Notes under the pieces: model-generated | The model's input: only the letters and a program-made list of their open reading frames with translations | Databases searched by the model: none | Told to the model about the DNA's origin: nothing | Program-made: the position numbers and the translations under genes | Assembly (NCBI GenBank): GCA_044222225.1 | Contig: JBGANR010000007.1 | Location: 62,001 to 126,000, forward strand | DNA: 64,000 bases | Reading direction: 5' to 3' | Source of the DNA: JBGANR01 sp044222225 | GTDB taxonomy: Bacteria > Actinomycetota > Actinomycetes > Mycobacteriales > Mycobacteriaceae | Shown here: positions 1-8,327 of the stretch, piece by piece | Layout of the letters: the number at the start of each line of letters is the position of its first letter | Position numbering within the stretch: position 1 is the first letter of the stretch

Positions 1-1
1 T

Positions 2-1123
2 GCGCTGCGCGCCGACAAGGTGAGCGTCAACGGCAAACGTGCCGCCCGGTTCAAGGGCCGCGGGAACAAGCTGGCCGTGACGCTCGCCGGCCCGATCCCG
101 GCGGGCGGGGCGATGACGATCGTCGTCAAATACGAGGGCAACCCGCAGCCCATCCACGGCCGTTGGGGCGAGGTCGGCTGGGAGGAGCTGGACGCGGGAG
201 TCCTCGTCGCCGGTCAGCCGAACGGCGCCGCGTCGTGGTTCCCCTGCGACGACCACCCGAGCTGTAAGGCGTCGTACCGGATCTCGATCGGCACGGACTC
301 GCCGTACCACGTGGTGGCGAGCGGCGTGCTCGTCGGCCGCAAGGTCGCCGCGGCGCGCACGACGTGGGTCTACGAGCAGGTCGAGCCGATGGCCACGTAC
401 CTGGCGACGGTGCAGATCGGCCGCTACGAGAAGCGGAGCCTGCCCGGCTCGCCGGTGCCCATCGACCTCGTCCACCCGCCGCGGCTGCGCAAGCAGGTCG
501 ACGCCGGCTTCGGACGCCAGGCGCGGATCATGAACGCCTTCGTGACGATGTTCGGGCCGTACCCGTTCGAGCGGTACACCGTCGTCGTCACCGACGACGA
601 CCTCGAGATCCCCATCGAGGCGCAGACCGTCTCGGTCTTCGGCGCCAACCACTGCGGAATCACCTGGACCGACGAGCGGCTCGTCGCGCACGAACTCGCC
701 CACCAGTGGTTCGGCAACAGCGTCACGCTCGCCGACTGGCGGGACATCTGGCTGCACGAGGGTTTCGCCTGCTACGCCGAATGGCTGTGGTCGGAGGCCT
801 CCGGCGGACGCAGCGCGGCCGAGCACGCCCGGTACCACCACGGGGTACTCGCGATGTCGCCGAAGGACATCGTCGTCGGCGATCCGGGGCCGCAGGACAT
901 GTTCGACGACCGCGTCTACAAGCGCGGCGCACTCACCCTGCACGTCCTGCGGCTGACGCTCGGCGACGAGCGTTTCTTCGCCCTGGTCCGGCGCTGGACC
1001 ACCGACCACCGCTATGGCAACGCGACGGCCGAGCAGTTCATCGACCTCGCCTCGCGCGCCGGCGCCCCCCGCTCCCTCTTCACGGTGTGGCTGTACCAGG
1101 CGCCGCTGCCGCCGGCGCTGTGA
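2..1123 (+). CDS. M1-family zinc aminopeptidase, C-terminal part
   Basis: C-terminal part of an M1 (gluzincin) aminopeptidase, which removes N-terminal residues from peptides. The gene enters from the left edge, so its start is not visible; the first in-frame codon is at base 2 and 373 residues are present. The zinc motif HELAHQWF is coded from 689, and the third ligand is the Glu of WLHEGF (758-760). The usual GAMEN substrate loop is not clear: the matching place reads IEAQTVSVFG. The stop codon overlaps the GTG of the next gene (GTGA), so the two are probably translationally coupled. Family assignment is firm; substrate is unknown. Confidence 0.9.
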   Translation, partial: ALRADKVSVNGKRAARFKGRGNKLAVTLAGPIPAGGAMTIVVKYEGNPQPIHGRWGEVGWEELDAGVLVAGQPNGAASWFPCDDHPSCKASYRISIGTDSPYHVVASGVLVGRKVAAARTTWVYEQVEPMATYLATVQIGRYEKRSLPGSPVPIDLVHPPRLRKQVDAGFGRQARIMNAFVTMFGPYPFERYTVVVTDDDLEIPIEAQTVSVFGANHCGITWTDERLVAHELAHQWFGNSVTLADWRDIWLHEGFACYAEWLWSEASGGRSAAEHARYHHGVLAMSPKDIVVGDPGPQDMFDDRVYKRGALTLHVLRLTLGDERFFALVRRWTTDHRYGNATAEQFIDLASRAGAPRSLFTVWLYQAPLPPAL

Positions 1124-2427
1124 CCGGGCAGGCCGGCGCCTCCGGGCCGGAAGGCGCCTCCGGGCCGGAAGGCGCCTCCGGGCCGGAAGGCGCGCCCGGA
1201 CCGGACGGGGCGTCCGTGCCGGAAAGCGCCTCGTCGACCCGGCGCGGCATGCTCGGCGTCGCCGCCGCGACCGTGTTCGCGGCCGGCTCCGGCTACCTCG
1301 TCATGCTCGCCGCGGGCCGCGAACTCGGCGCGGCCGGGTTCGCGGTGTTCACCGTGTTCTGGAGTCTGTTCTTCACCGTCGTCGGCGTCTTCAACGGGCT
1401 CATGCAGGAGACGACCCGGGGCGTCCGGGCGGCCCCCCGCACCCCCGCTCAACGCCGGGGCGCGTCGCCGCTGCGCGTGGCGGGCGTGCTCGGCGGGATC
1501 GTCGCCGTCGGGGTACTGGCGTCGTCACAGCTGTACGCCGAACGCCTGCTGCCCGGCCACGCCCTGCTCGGCGCCCTGTTGCTCGCGGCGGCGCTCGGCG
1601 TCGTCGCCGGGCAGGCGACGCTGTGGGGCGCGCTCGCCGGCACCGGCCGCTGGGGCGTCTACGCCGTCGCGCTCGCCCTCGACGCGGGCGCCCGGCTCGC
1701 CGTCGCGATCGCGACGATCGCCCTCGGCTGGGGCGTCGTGGGCTTCGCCGTGGCGACGGTCGCCGGCGCCGTCGCCGCGTCGCCGGGCGCCCGGGCCTCG
1801 CTCACCGCGCCCGTCGACGTCCCGACCAGGGCTTTCGTCTCGCACACCCTGCACGCGATGGCGGCGTCCGCGGCGACGAGCGTGCTCATCGTCGGCTTCC
1901 CGACGCTGCTGCGCGCCACCGGCGGCACCGGCGCGGCGGCCGGCTCGCTGCTCTTCGCGGTGACCATCACGCGGGCGCCGCTGCTCGTCCCGCTGACCAG
2001 CTTCCAGAGCGCGATCATCGTCTACTTCGTGGACCGGCGCAGCCTGCGCGCACTGGCCCTGCCGGTGGCGGCCGTCACCGGCGTCGGCGCGGTCGGGGCG
2101 GCACTCGCGGCGTGGCTCGGCCCGCCGATCATCCGGTTCATCGGCGACGGCTTCGACGTCTCCGGGCCCGTCATGGCCGCGCTCACCGTCGGCGCCGCCG
2201 CGACGGCCGTCCTCATGCTCACCGGCAGCGCGGCGATGGCCTTCGACCTGCATCGGGGCTACGCCGTCGGCTGGTGGGTGGCGACGGGCGTCGTCGCCGC
2301 CGTCCTCCTCGCCCCCCTGCCGCTCGAGACGGCCACCTGCCTCGCACTCATCGCCGGGCCGTGCGTCGGCGCCGCCGTCCACCTCGCCGTCATCCGCGCG
2401 GCGCCACGGAAGGATCCCGCATCGTGA
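1120..2427 (+). CDS. polytopic membrane protein, flippase-like (Rv3630-like)
   Basis: A 435-residue integral membrane protein with an N-terminal cytoplasm-type tail and many hydrophobic segments from about residue 45 to the end, like polysaccharide flippases of the MATE/Wzx type. I chose GTG 1120 because it overlaps the upstream stop (GTGA); an in-frame ATG at 1249 is a possible later start. The tail holds a tandem SGPEGA-type repeat. Position directly before two GT2 glycosyltransferases and a DUF2304 gene matches the M. tuberculosis Rv3630-Rv3632 order, so a role in moving a lipid-linked sugar is plausible. That role is inference from context. Confidence 0.7.
   Translation: MTGQAGASGPEGASGPEGASGPEGAPGPDGASVPESASSTRRGMLGVAAATVFAAGSGYLVMLAAGRELGAAGFAVFTVFWSLFFTVVGVFNGLMQETTRGVRAAPRTPAQRRGASPLRVAGVLGGIVAVGVLASSQLYAERLLPGHALLGALLLAAALGVVAGQATLWGALAGTGRWGVYAVALALDAGARLAVAIATIALGWGVVGFAVATVAGAVAASPGARASLTAPVDVPTRAFVSHTLHAMAASAATSVLIVGFPTLLRATGGTGAAAGSLLFAVTITRAPLLVPLTSFQSAIIVYFVDRRSLRALALPVAAVTGVGAVGAALAAWLGPPIIRFIGDGFDVSGPVMAALTVGAAATAVLMLTGSAAMAFDLHRGYAVGWWVATGVVAAVLLAPLPLETATCLALIAGPCVGAAVHLAVIRAAPRKDPAS
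1141..1230 (+). repeat. five 18-bp tandem units in a coding region
   Basis: Five consecutive 18-bp units beginning tccgggccggaaggcgcc (1141, 1159, 1177, 1195, 1213). The first three are almost identical and the last two are degenerate. They encode SGPEGA-like hexapeptides in the tail before the first membrane segment of the flippase-like protein. Confidence 0.9.
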
Positions 2428-3242
2428 CCGACCCGTTTGCGCTGTCCGTCGTCATGCCCGTCTACGCGGGCGTCGATCCGGGGCATCTCCGACGCGCCGT
2501 CGAGAGCGTCTACGCCCAGACACTGGCACCCGCCGAGGTCGTCATCGTCGCCGACGGACCGCTCACCTCCGCTCTCGACGCCGTCATCGCCGAGTACGCC
2601 GACGCCGTCCCGCCCGCGCGGCGCGTCGACCTGCCGGAGAACAAGGGCGCCGCGGCAGGCAACCAGGCCGGGCTCGAGGCGGCGACGATGCCGTGGATCG
2701 CCAAGATGGACGCCGACGACGTCTGCCTGCCCGAGCGCTTCGCGACGCAGGTCGCGGCCCTGCGCACCGGCGGCGTCGACGCCCTCGGCACGGCGATGCA
2801 CGAGTTCGTCGGCGAGGAGTCGAACATCGTCGGTCTGCGGTCGCTGCCGGAGGATCCGACGGCCTATGCGCGGATGAACTCCCCGATCAACCACCCGACG
2901 GTCGTCTACCGCAGGCAGCTGGCGCTCGACGTCGGCGGCTACCGGCACCTGCCGTACATGGAGGACTACGACCTCTTCGCCCGCATGCTCGCCGCAGGTG
3001 CGACACTGCGCAATCTGCCCGAGCCGCTGCTGCTGTTCCGCGCCGGCGACGCCATGCTCTCGCGACGCCGCTCCCCCGGCATCCACCGCGCCGAGCTGGC
3101 GATGCAGCAGGGGTTGGTCTCCTACGGGCTCGTCTCCCGGCCGCGCGCGGCGTTCAATCTGGTGTCGCGCACGGCCTTCCGGCTGCTGCCGCGACGCGCG
3201 CTCGCAGCGGCCTACCGCAAGCTCTTCCACCGCGGGCGATAG
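2424..3242 (+). CDS. GT2-family glycosyltransferase
   Basis: Family 2 (GT-A fold) glycosyltransferase of 272 residues. The N-terminus has the nucleotide-sugar fold start (VVMPVY at about residues 9-14), an acidic metal-binding DADD near residue 98, and the ED pair of MEDYDLFARM near residue 178, typical of processive or rhamnosyl-type GT2 enzymes. GTG 2424 overlaps the previous stop (GTGA) and is preceded by GGAAGGA at 2408-2414. It lies between the flippase-like gene and the PpgS-like gene, a place with no glycosyltransferase in the M. tuberculosis arrangement as I remember it. Donor and acceptor cannot be read from the sequence. Confidence 0.85.
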   Translation: MTDPFALSVVMPVYAGVDPGHLRRAVESVYAQTLAPAEVVIVADGPLTSALDAVIAEYADAVPPARRVDLPENKGAAAGNQAGLEAATMPWIAKMDADDVCLPERFATQVAALRTGGVDALGTAMHEFVGEESNIVGLRSLPEDPTAYARMNSPINHPTVVYRRQLALDVGGYRHLPYMEDYDLFARMLAAGATLRNLPEPLLLFRAGDAMLSRRRSPGIHRAELAMQQGLVSYGLVSRPRAAFNLVSRTAFRLLPRRALAAAYRKLFHRGR

Positions 3243-3341
3243 AGTTCGAGTCCGAAGAACCGCTGTCGGCAAGCGATCGGACGGTTCCTGGGCGCCCTCG
3301 ATTCCGGCGGCGTGACGCGGCGTGGCGGAAGGGAATCGCGA

Positions 3342-4034
3342 GTGCGGGACAACAGCGACGTCTGGCTCGTCGTGCCGATGTACAACGAAGGCCAGGTCGT
3401 CGGCGACGTCATCCGGCACGCGGTCGCGACCTTCCCCAACATCGTCTGCGTCGACGACGGCAGCCGCGACGACTCGGCGAACCTCGCCCGAGCCGCCGGC
3501 GCCCACCTCGTACGCCACCCGGTCAATCTGGGGCAGGGCGCCGCGATCCAGACGGGCGTCGAGTACGCCCGGGCGCAGCCGGGCGTCCGCTTCTTCGTCA
3601 CCTTCGACTCCGACGGCCAGCACCAGGTGCACGACGTCGAGGCCATGCTGGAGCGGCTGCGCACCGAGCCGGTCGACATCATCGTCGGCACCCGATTCGC
3701 CGACGGACCACCCGAGGGCGTGCCCTGGCTCAAGCGGTTCGTGCTGCGAACGGTCGTGCTGCTGTCCCGCCGGACGCGCCGGCTCGGGCTGTCGGACGCC
3801 CACAACGGCCTGCGCGTCTTCAACAAGAAGGTGGCCGACCAACTCGACATCATCATGAACGGCATGAGCCACGCGTCCGAATTCGTCAAGCTCATCGACG
3901 AGCGGGAATGGCGCGTCTCCGAACAGCCGGTGACGATCCTCTACACCGAGTACTCGATGAGCAAAGGCCAGTCGCTGTTCAACGGCGTCAACATCCTCGT
4001 CGACAATCTGCTGCACGGGAGGCTCCGCCGATGA
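3342..4034 (+). CDS. ppgS: polyprenyl-phosphate glycosyltransferase, PpgS-like
   Basis: GT2 glycosyltransferase of the dolichol-phosphate-mannose synthase type (230 residues), the counterpart of Rv3631/PpgS, which makes polyprenyl-phospho-N-acetylgalactosamine for arabinogalactan decoration. Visible motifs are VVPMYNE at the N-terminus, VDDGSRD, FDSDGQH (metal site) and a C-terminal region that would face the membrane. I chose GTG 3342 because GGAAGGG lies 8-9 bases upstream; an in-frame GTG at 3312 has no good ribosome site. The stop overlaps the ATG of the DUF2304 gene (ATGA), which fits the known PpgS/Rv3632 pairing. The exact sugar is inferred from orthology. Confidence 0.8.
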   Translation: MRDNSDVWLVVPMYNEGQVVGDVIRHAVATFPNIVCVDDGSRDDSANLARAAGAHLVRHPVNLGQGAAIQTGVEYARAQPGVRFFVTFDSDGQHQVHDVEAMLERLRTEPVDIIVGTRFADGPPEGVPWLKRFVLRTVVLLSRRTRRLGLSDAHNGLRVFNKKVADQLDIIMNGMSHASEFVKLIDEREWRVSEQPVTILYTEYSMSKGQSLFNGVNILVDNLLHGRLRR

Positions 4035-4417
4035 CGGCCCCGAACATCTTCCAGATCGTTCTGTCGATCGTCGGCGTCCTGCTGATCGCCTTCCTGCTCG
4101 CCAACCGCGGCAAGGCGAAGACGTCGGCGCTGGCCAAGATCCTGTTCGTCCTGGCCTGCATCGGCGGCGTGTACGCGATCTTCCGGCCGGACGATCTGAC
4201 CACGGTGGCCGGCTGGGTCGGCGTCGGCCGGGGCGCCGATCTGCTGCTCTACCTGCTGGCGATCGCCTTCACCTTCACGACCATCGGCACGTACATGCGA
4301 TTCCGCGAGTCGGAGATCCGCTATGCCCGGCTCGCGAGGGCCGTGGCCCTGCAGAACGCCGCTGCGGGCATCGGTTCGGGCCCGCCCGAGCGCCCGGGAC
4401 AGCACGAGCGCGGATAG
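4031..4417 (+). CDS. DUF2304 membrane protein, PpgS partner (Rv3632-like)
   Basis: A 128-residue membrane protein with three hydrophobic segments (about residues 6-24, 35-53 and 66-87) followed by a charged helix with RFRESEIRYARLARAVALQN, which is typical of DUF2304 proteins. It starts with ATG overlapping the ppgS-like stop. In M. tuberculosis the matching protein (Rv3632) supports PpgS activity, so this is probably the membrane partner or anchor of the glycosyltransferase. The stop codon is immediately followed by the 83-bp palindromic repeat that separates it from convergent rmlC. Confidence 0.8.
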   Translation: MTAPNIFQIVLSIVGVLLIAFLLANRGKAKTSALAKILFVLACIGGVYAIFRPDDLTTVAGWVGVGRGADLLLYLLAIAFTFTTIGTYMRFRESEIRYARLARAVALQNAAAGIGSGPPERPGQHERG

Positions 4418-4499
4418 CGGCGTCGTATCGGTAGCCCCTGACGCGCGTGCCGACGACTATTGTCGGCACGACGCTCAGACGCGCTCGATATGACGCGGC
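4417..4499. repeat. 83-bp palindromic intergenic repeat, copy A
   Basis: An imperfect inverted repeat with outer arms around gcgtcgtatcg / cgatatgacgc and an inner perfect stem GTGCCGAC / GTCGGCAC (4447-4454 with 4462-4469, 7-base loop). It matches the element at 27536-27618 over 83 ungapped bases with 65 identities. It sits between two convergent genes and overlaps the last codons and stop of rmlC. Could act as a bidirectional terminator; no U-tract is present. Confidence 0.8.
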
Positions 4500-5068
4500 A
4501 ACAACCCGACCGCCAGCGCCTCGGCCAGATTCGGCGCCGCGCGGTCCTTCTCGGAGAGCAGATGGTCGAGCCGGCGGCCGTCGCGGCCGTGCGTCGGCCA
4601 GTCGATGCCCAGCTCCGGGTCCAGCGGATTCACCCCGTGCTCGGCACCCGGGTCGTAACCGGTCGAGCACAGGTAGAGCACGGTCGAATCGTCCTCCAGC
4701 GCGCAGATCGCATGCCCCAGCCCTTCGGCGAGGTACACCGCCTTGCGGTCGACGTCGTCGATGAGCACCGACGCCCAGCGGCTGAACGTCGGTGAGCCGA
4801 CCCGCAGGTCGACGACAACGTCGAGGAACGCTCCGCGCAGGCACGTCACATATTTCGCCTGGCCCGGCGGGACGTCGGCGAAATGGACGCCGCGTAGCAC
4901 CCCGGCCGCCGACACCGAGACGTTCGACTGCGCGAGCGTGAACCGGTGACCGATCGCCTCGGCGAGGACGTCCGCCTTATAGGCCTCGAGGAAGACCCCG
5001 CGCGCGTCCGGGTGCAGGCGCGGGGTGATCTCGAAGGCGCCCTCGATGGGCAGCGGCTCGATCCTCAC
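4475..5068 (-). CDS. rmlC: dTDP-4-dehydrorhamnose 3,5-epimerase
   Basis: RmlC (197 residues) epimerises dTDP-4-keto-6-deoxyglucose at C3 and C5, the third step of dTDP-L-rhamnose synthesis, needed for the cell-wall linker. The cupin-like epimerase fold is shown by the N-terminal PRLHPDARGVFLEAY, the LRGVHF motif with the catalytic-base His, and the lower half GHAICALEDDSTVLYLCS. GTG 5068 overlaps the rmlA stop (GTGA), so it is coupled to rmlA. The last eight codons and the stop lie inside the 83-bp repeat at 4417-4499, so the C-terminal tail has been shaped by that element. Confidence 0.93.
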   Translation of the reverse strand: MRIEPLPIEGAFEITPRLHPDARGVFLEAYKADVLAEAIGHRFTLAQSNVSVSAAGVLRGVHFADVPPGQAKYVTCLRGAFLDVVVDLRVGSPTFSRWASVLIDDVDRKAVYLAEGLGHAICALEDDSTVLYLCSTGYDPGAEHGVNPLDPELGIDWPTHGRDGRRLDHLLSEKDRAAPNLAEALAVGLLPRHIERV

Positions 5069-5940
5069 CGCGCGTCCCGCCGTTCGATCAGCTCGGCGAG
5101 GTAATCGCCGTAGCCGGACTTGCGTTGCGTCTCGGCCGCGGCGAGCAGCTGCGCGTCGTCGAGGAAGCCGCGCCGCCACGCCACCTCCTCGGGCACGCCG
5201 ATCTTGAGTCCCTGCCGGTCCTCCACCGTCCGGACGAACGCCGACGCTTCGTGCAGGGCGTCGAAGGTGCCGGTGTCGAGCCAGGCCGTGCCGCGCGGCA
5301 GCACCTCGACGGTGAGCTCGCCCCGGTCGAGGTAGGCGCGGTTGACGTCGGTGATCTCGTACTCGCCGCGGGCCGACGGTGTCAGGCCCCGGGCGATCTC
5401 GACCACCCGGTTGTCGTAGAAATACAGCCCCGGCACGGCGAAATGCGAGCGCGGCGCCGTCGGCTTCTCGGCCAACGAGACGGCGCGGCCGTCGGCGTCG
5501 AACTCGATGACGCCGTACGCCGACGGGTCACGCACCCAGTAGGCGAAGACGGCGCCGCCGACGACGTCCGCGAACCGCATGAGCCGATTGCCCAGTCCCG
5601 GGCCGTAGAAGATGTTGTCGCCGAGGACCAGCGCGACGGACTCGTCGCCGATGAAGTCGGCACCCAGCACGAACGCCTGCGCGATGCCGTCCGGGCTGGG
5701 CTGGGCGACGTAGCTCAGCCGGACGCCGAACCGCGACCCATCACCGAGCAGCCGCTCGAACTGCGGCCGTTCGCCGGGGGTGGTGATGACGAGGATGTCC
5801 CGGATCCCGGCCAGGATGAGCGTGGAGAGCGGGTAGTAGATCATCGGCTTGTCGTAGACGGGTACGAGCTGCTTGCTGACCCCCAACGTGATGGGGTGCA
5901 ACCGGGTGCCCGTCCCCCCGGCGAGGATGATCCCGCGCAT
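5065..5940 (-). CDS. rmlA: glucose-1-phosphate thymidylyltransferase
   Basis: RmlA (291 residues) joins dTTP and glucose-1-phosphate to dTDP-glucose, the first step of dTDP-rhamnose synthesis. The nucleotide-binding start MRGIILAGGTGTRLHPIT, KQLVPVYDKPMIYYPLS, the VLGDNIFYG loop and EYEITDVN are all present, and the length is normal for the family. The start is ATG 5940; an in-frame GTG nine bases upstream is less likely because homologues begin MRGI/MKGI. It is divergent from rmlB with only 47 bases between the starts, so both promoters must lie in that gap or overlap the coding ends. Confidence 0.95.
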   Translation of the reverse strand: MRGIILAGGTGTRLHPITLGVSKQLVPVYDKPMIYYPLSTLILAGIRDILVITTPGERPQFERLLGDGSRFGVRLSYVAQPSPDGIAQAFVLGADFIGDESVALVLGDNIFYGPGLGNRLMRFADVVGGAVFAYWVRDPSAYGVIEFDADGRAVSLAEKPTAPRSHFAVPGLYFYDNRVVEIARGLTPSARGEYEITDVNRAYLDRGELTVEVLPRGTAWLDTGTFDALHEASAFVRTVEDRQGLKIGVPEEVAWRRGFLDDAQLLAAAETQRKSGYGDYLAELIERRDAR

Positions 5941-5987
5941 GCCGGTCACCCTATCCGCCGGTCAGGCTCCCCTCTACGGTGGACGTC

Positions 5988-7001
5988 ATGCGTGTGCTCG
6001 TCACCGGCGGAGCCGGGTTCATCGGCGCCAACTTCGTTCTCCAGACCGTTGCCGAGCGGCCGGACGTCGACGTCACGGTGCTCGACGCACTGACGTACGC
6101 CGCCAACTCGGCGTCGCTTGCGCCCGTCGCGGGGCGGATCCGGTTCGTCGAGGGCTCGATCTGCGACGGCCCGCTCGTCGACGCCCTCGTCGCCGAAGCC
6201 GACGTCGTCGTCCACTTCGCCGCCGAATCCCACAACGACAATTCGCTGCGCGACCCGTCGGTCTTCGTCCAGACGAACGTGGTCGGCACGTTCACCCTGC
6301 TGGAGGCCGTGCGCCGGCATGACGTCCGTTATCACCACGTGAGCACCGACGAGGTGTACGGCGACCTCGATCTCGACGACCCCGTGCGGTTCACCGCCGC
6401 GACGCCGTACAACCCGTCGAGTCCGTACAGCGCGACGAAGGCCGGCAGCGACATGCTCGTGCGCGCCTGGGTACGCAGCTTCGGAGTGCGCGCGACCATC
6501 TCGAACTGCTCCAACAACTACGGCCCGCACCAGCACGTCGAGAAGTTCATCCCGCGACAGATCACCGGCGTGCTCGACGGCGGCCGGCCGAAGGTCTACG
6601 GCGACGGCCGCAACGTGCGCGACTGGATTCACGTGGACGACCACAACCGCGCCGTCTGGGACGTCGTCCTGCGCGGCGAGATCGGCCGCACGTATCTCAT
6701 CGGCGCCGACGGCGAGGCCGACAACCTGACGGTCGCCCGCACGATCCTCGAGCTGGTCGGCCGCTCCCCCGACGAGATCGACTTCGTCCGCGACCGGCCG
6801 GGCCACGACCGCCGCTACGCGATCGACGCGTCCGCCCTGCGTGACGAGCTCGGCTGGCGGCCGCGCTACACGGACTTCCGCGACGGCCTGGCGGCGACGA
6901 TCGATTGGTATCGCACGCATGAATCGTGGTGGCGTCCCGTCAAGGCCGCCGTCGAGGCGGGTTACGCGGCCGTCGAGCAGGGTAGCCAGCTGCGTGGGTA
7001 G
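5988..7001 (+). CDS. rmlB: dTDP-glucose 4,6-dehydratase
   Basis: RmlB (337 residues) is the NAD-dependent extended SDR enzyme that converts dTDP-glucose to dTDP-4-keto-6-deoxyglucose. The Rossmann motif TGGAGFIGANF is at the N-terminus, followed by HFAAESHNDNS, STDEVYGDL and the YSATKAGSD active-site Tyr/Lys region, all typical of RmlB. I chose ATG 5988 so that the Rossmann strand starts immediately; an in-frame GTG lies at 5979. It is divergent from rmlA-rmlC, so three of the four dTDP-rhamnose genes are together here; rmlD is not in the window. Confidence 0.95.
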   Translation: MRVLVTGGAGFIGANFVLQTVAERPDVDVTVLDALTYAANSASLAPVAGRIRFVEGSICDGPLVDALVAEADVVVHFAAESHNDNSLRDPSVFVQTNVVGTFTLLEAVRRHDVRYHHVSTDEVYGDLDLDDPVRFTAATPYNPSSPYSATKAGSDMLVRAWVRSFGVRATISNCSNNYGPHQHVEKFIPRQITGVLDGGRPKVYGDGRNVRDWIHVDDHNRAVWDVVLRGEIGRTYLIGADGEADNLTVARTILELVGRSPDEIDFVRDRPGHDRRYAIDASALRDELGWRPRYTDFRDGLAATIDWYRTHESWWRPVKAAVEAGYAAVEQGSQLRG

Positions 7002-7296
7002 CAGGGAGTATGCGTACAGCGTGGCCGCCGGCCCGACCGCTCCCGAGGTCGAGGCCGCGGTGGAGGCGTTCGACGATCCTGACGGCGCCTGGGCGTGGAC
7101 CTACGAGTCCGACCTCGTCCCGGACTTCCCGACCCGCCTCGTCTTCGAAGGCCCGGACGCACTGGCGTTCGCCCAGCGGGCACTGCCGCATCTCCGACGT
7201 GTGTTCGGCGTCGAGGTCCTCGACGACCACGAACTCGCCATGCGCTACGACGCGGAATACCGCACCGCGGTGCTCGCACGCAAGCGCGCCCGCTGA
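6994..7296 (+). CDS. small protein of unknown function
   Basis: A short reading frame of about 100 residues directly after rmlB. It is acidic with a C-terminal basic end (VLARKRAR). GTG 6994 overlaps the rmlB stop; a second in-frame GTG at 7021 would give 91 residues and has GCAGGGA upstream. Composition (WAWTYESDLVPDFPTRLVFEGPDALAFAQ) looks like a real folded protein, not a shadow. I do not recognise a family. Coupling to rmlB is positional only, so a role in rhamnose synthesis is not established. Confidence 0.55.
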   Translation: MGSREYAYSVAAGPTAPEVEAAVEAFDDPDGAWAWTYESDLVPDFPTRLVFEGPDALAFAQRALPHLRRVFGVEVLDDHELAMRYDAEYRTAVLARKRAR

Positions 7297-7394
7297 CCGA
7301 CCCCGAACGCCTTGCACAGTCCGGACCTCGAGGCGCCCCGACCCTTCGCTCACAAGCCCCGAGTCTGCCAGAACCGGGCACCCGTGAGACGGCT

Positions 7395-8327
7395 TCAGTC
7401 GGCGGCGCGGAAGAACTCCACCGTCCGCCGGACCCCCTCGGCGATGTCGACGCGCGGCACCCAACCGAGCTCGGCCTGCGCCCGCGACGCGTCGAGCGCC
7501 GACGCGCGGACGTCGCCGAGGCGGGCCGGCTTGATCTCGGGGACGTCCGGGGCGCCGACGGCCGCCGCGACGAGCGAATGCAACCGCCGGTCCGAGGTCT
7601 GCACGCCGGTGCCGACGTTGAAGCGCATCCCGGAGCCGCCCTCCCCCGACGCGCGGACGAACGCGTCGACGACGTCCTCGACGTAGACGTAGTCGCGGGT
7701 GTTGCCGCCGTCGCCGAACAGGTACGTCCGACCGCCGGTGAGCAGGGCGCGCGCGAAGATCGCGACGACGCCCGCCTCGCCGTGCGGGTCCTGCCGCGGG
7801 CCGTAGACGTTGGCCGGCGCGATGTGGCTGCAGTCGAGCCCGTACAGGTTGCGGTACATGCCGAGGTACGTCTCCCCCGCGACCTTGCTCGCCGCGTACG
7901 GGCTCATCGGGTCCACCGGCACCGCCTCGGAGACGGGCAGTTGCTCCGGCGTGCCGTAGATCGAGCCGCCGGACGAGGTGAACACCACCTTGCGCGCGCC
8001 GCAGCGCCGCGCCGCCTCGGCGACGCGGACCGTCCCGACGACGTTCGACTGGGCGTCGGCGACGGGATCGGACACCGAGATCCGGACGTCGATCTGCGCG
8101 GCGAGATGGAACACGACCTCGGGCTTGAACTCCTCGAACGCGCCGACGAGGTCGCCGTCGACGATGTCGGCCTCCATCAGTTCGGCGCCCCGGGCGCGCG
8201 CGCCGGTGAGGTTCTTATCGCCCCGCAGCAGCTTGTCGACGACGAGCACCTGGGCGCCCTCGCTCTGCAGACGATCGACGAGCGTCGATCCGATGAATCC
8301 GGCCCCGCCGGTGACTACCGCCCGCAT
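7395..8327 (-). CDS. galE: NAD-dependent sugar epimerase (GalE/RmlB2-type)
   Basis: Extended short-chain dehydrogenase of 310 residues, counterpart of Rv3634c, a UDP-galactose 4-epimerase that supplies galactose for arabinogalactan. Visible features are the Rossmann motif TGGAGFIGST, HLAAQIDVRISV, TSSGGSIYG and the YAASKVAGE active-site Tyr/Lys. I chose ATG 8327 (MRAVVTGG); an in-frame ATG lies nine bases upstream. The start overlaps the end of the upstream membrane-protein gene by 13 bases, so it is likely in the same transcript. Substrate is inferred from the family and context. Confidence 0.88.
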   Translation of the reverse strand: MRAVVTGGAGFIGSTLVDRLQSEGAQVLVVDKLLRGDKNLTGARARGAELMEADIVDGDLVGAFEEFKPEVVFHLAAQIDVRISVSDPVADAQSNVVGTVRVAEAARRCGARKVVFTSSGGSIYGTPEQLPVSEAVPVDPMSPYAASKVAGETYLGMYRNLYGLDCSHIAPANVYGPRQDPHGEAGVVAIFARALLTGGRTYLFGDGGNTRDYVYVEDVVDAFVRASGEGGSGMRFNVGTGVQTSDRRLHSLVAAAVGAPDVPEIKPARLGDVRASALDASRAQAELGWVPRVDIAEGVRRTVEFFRAAD

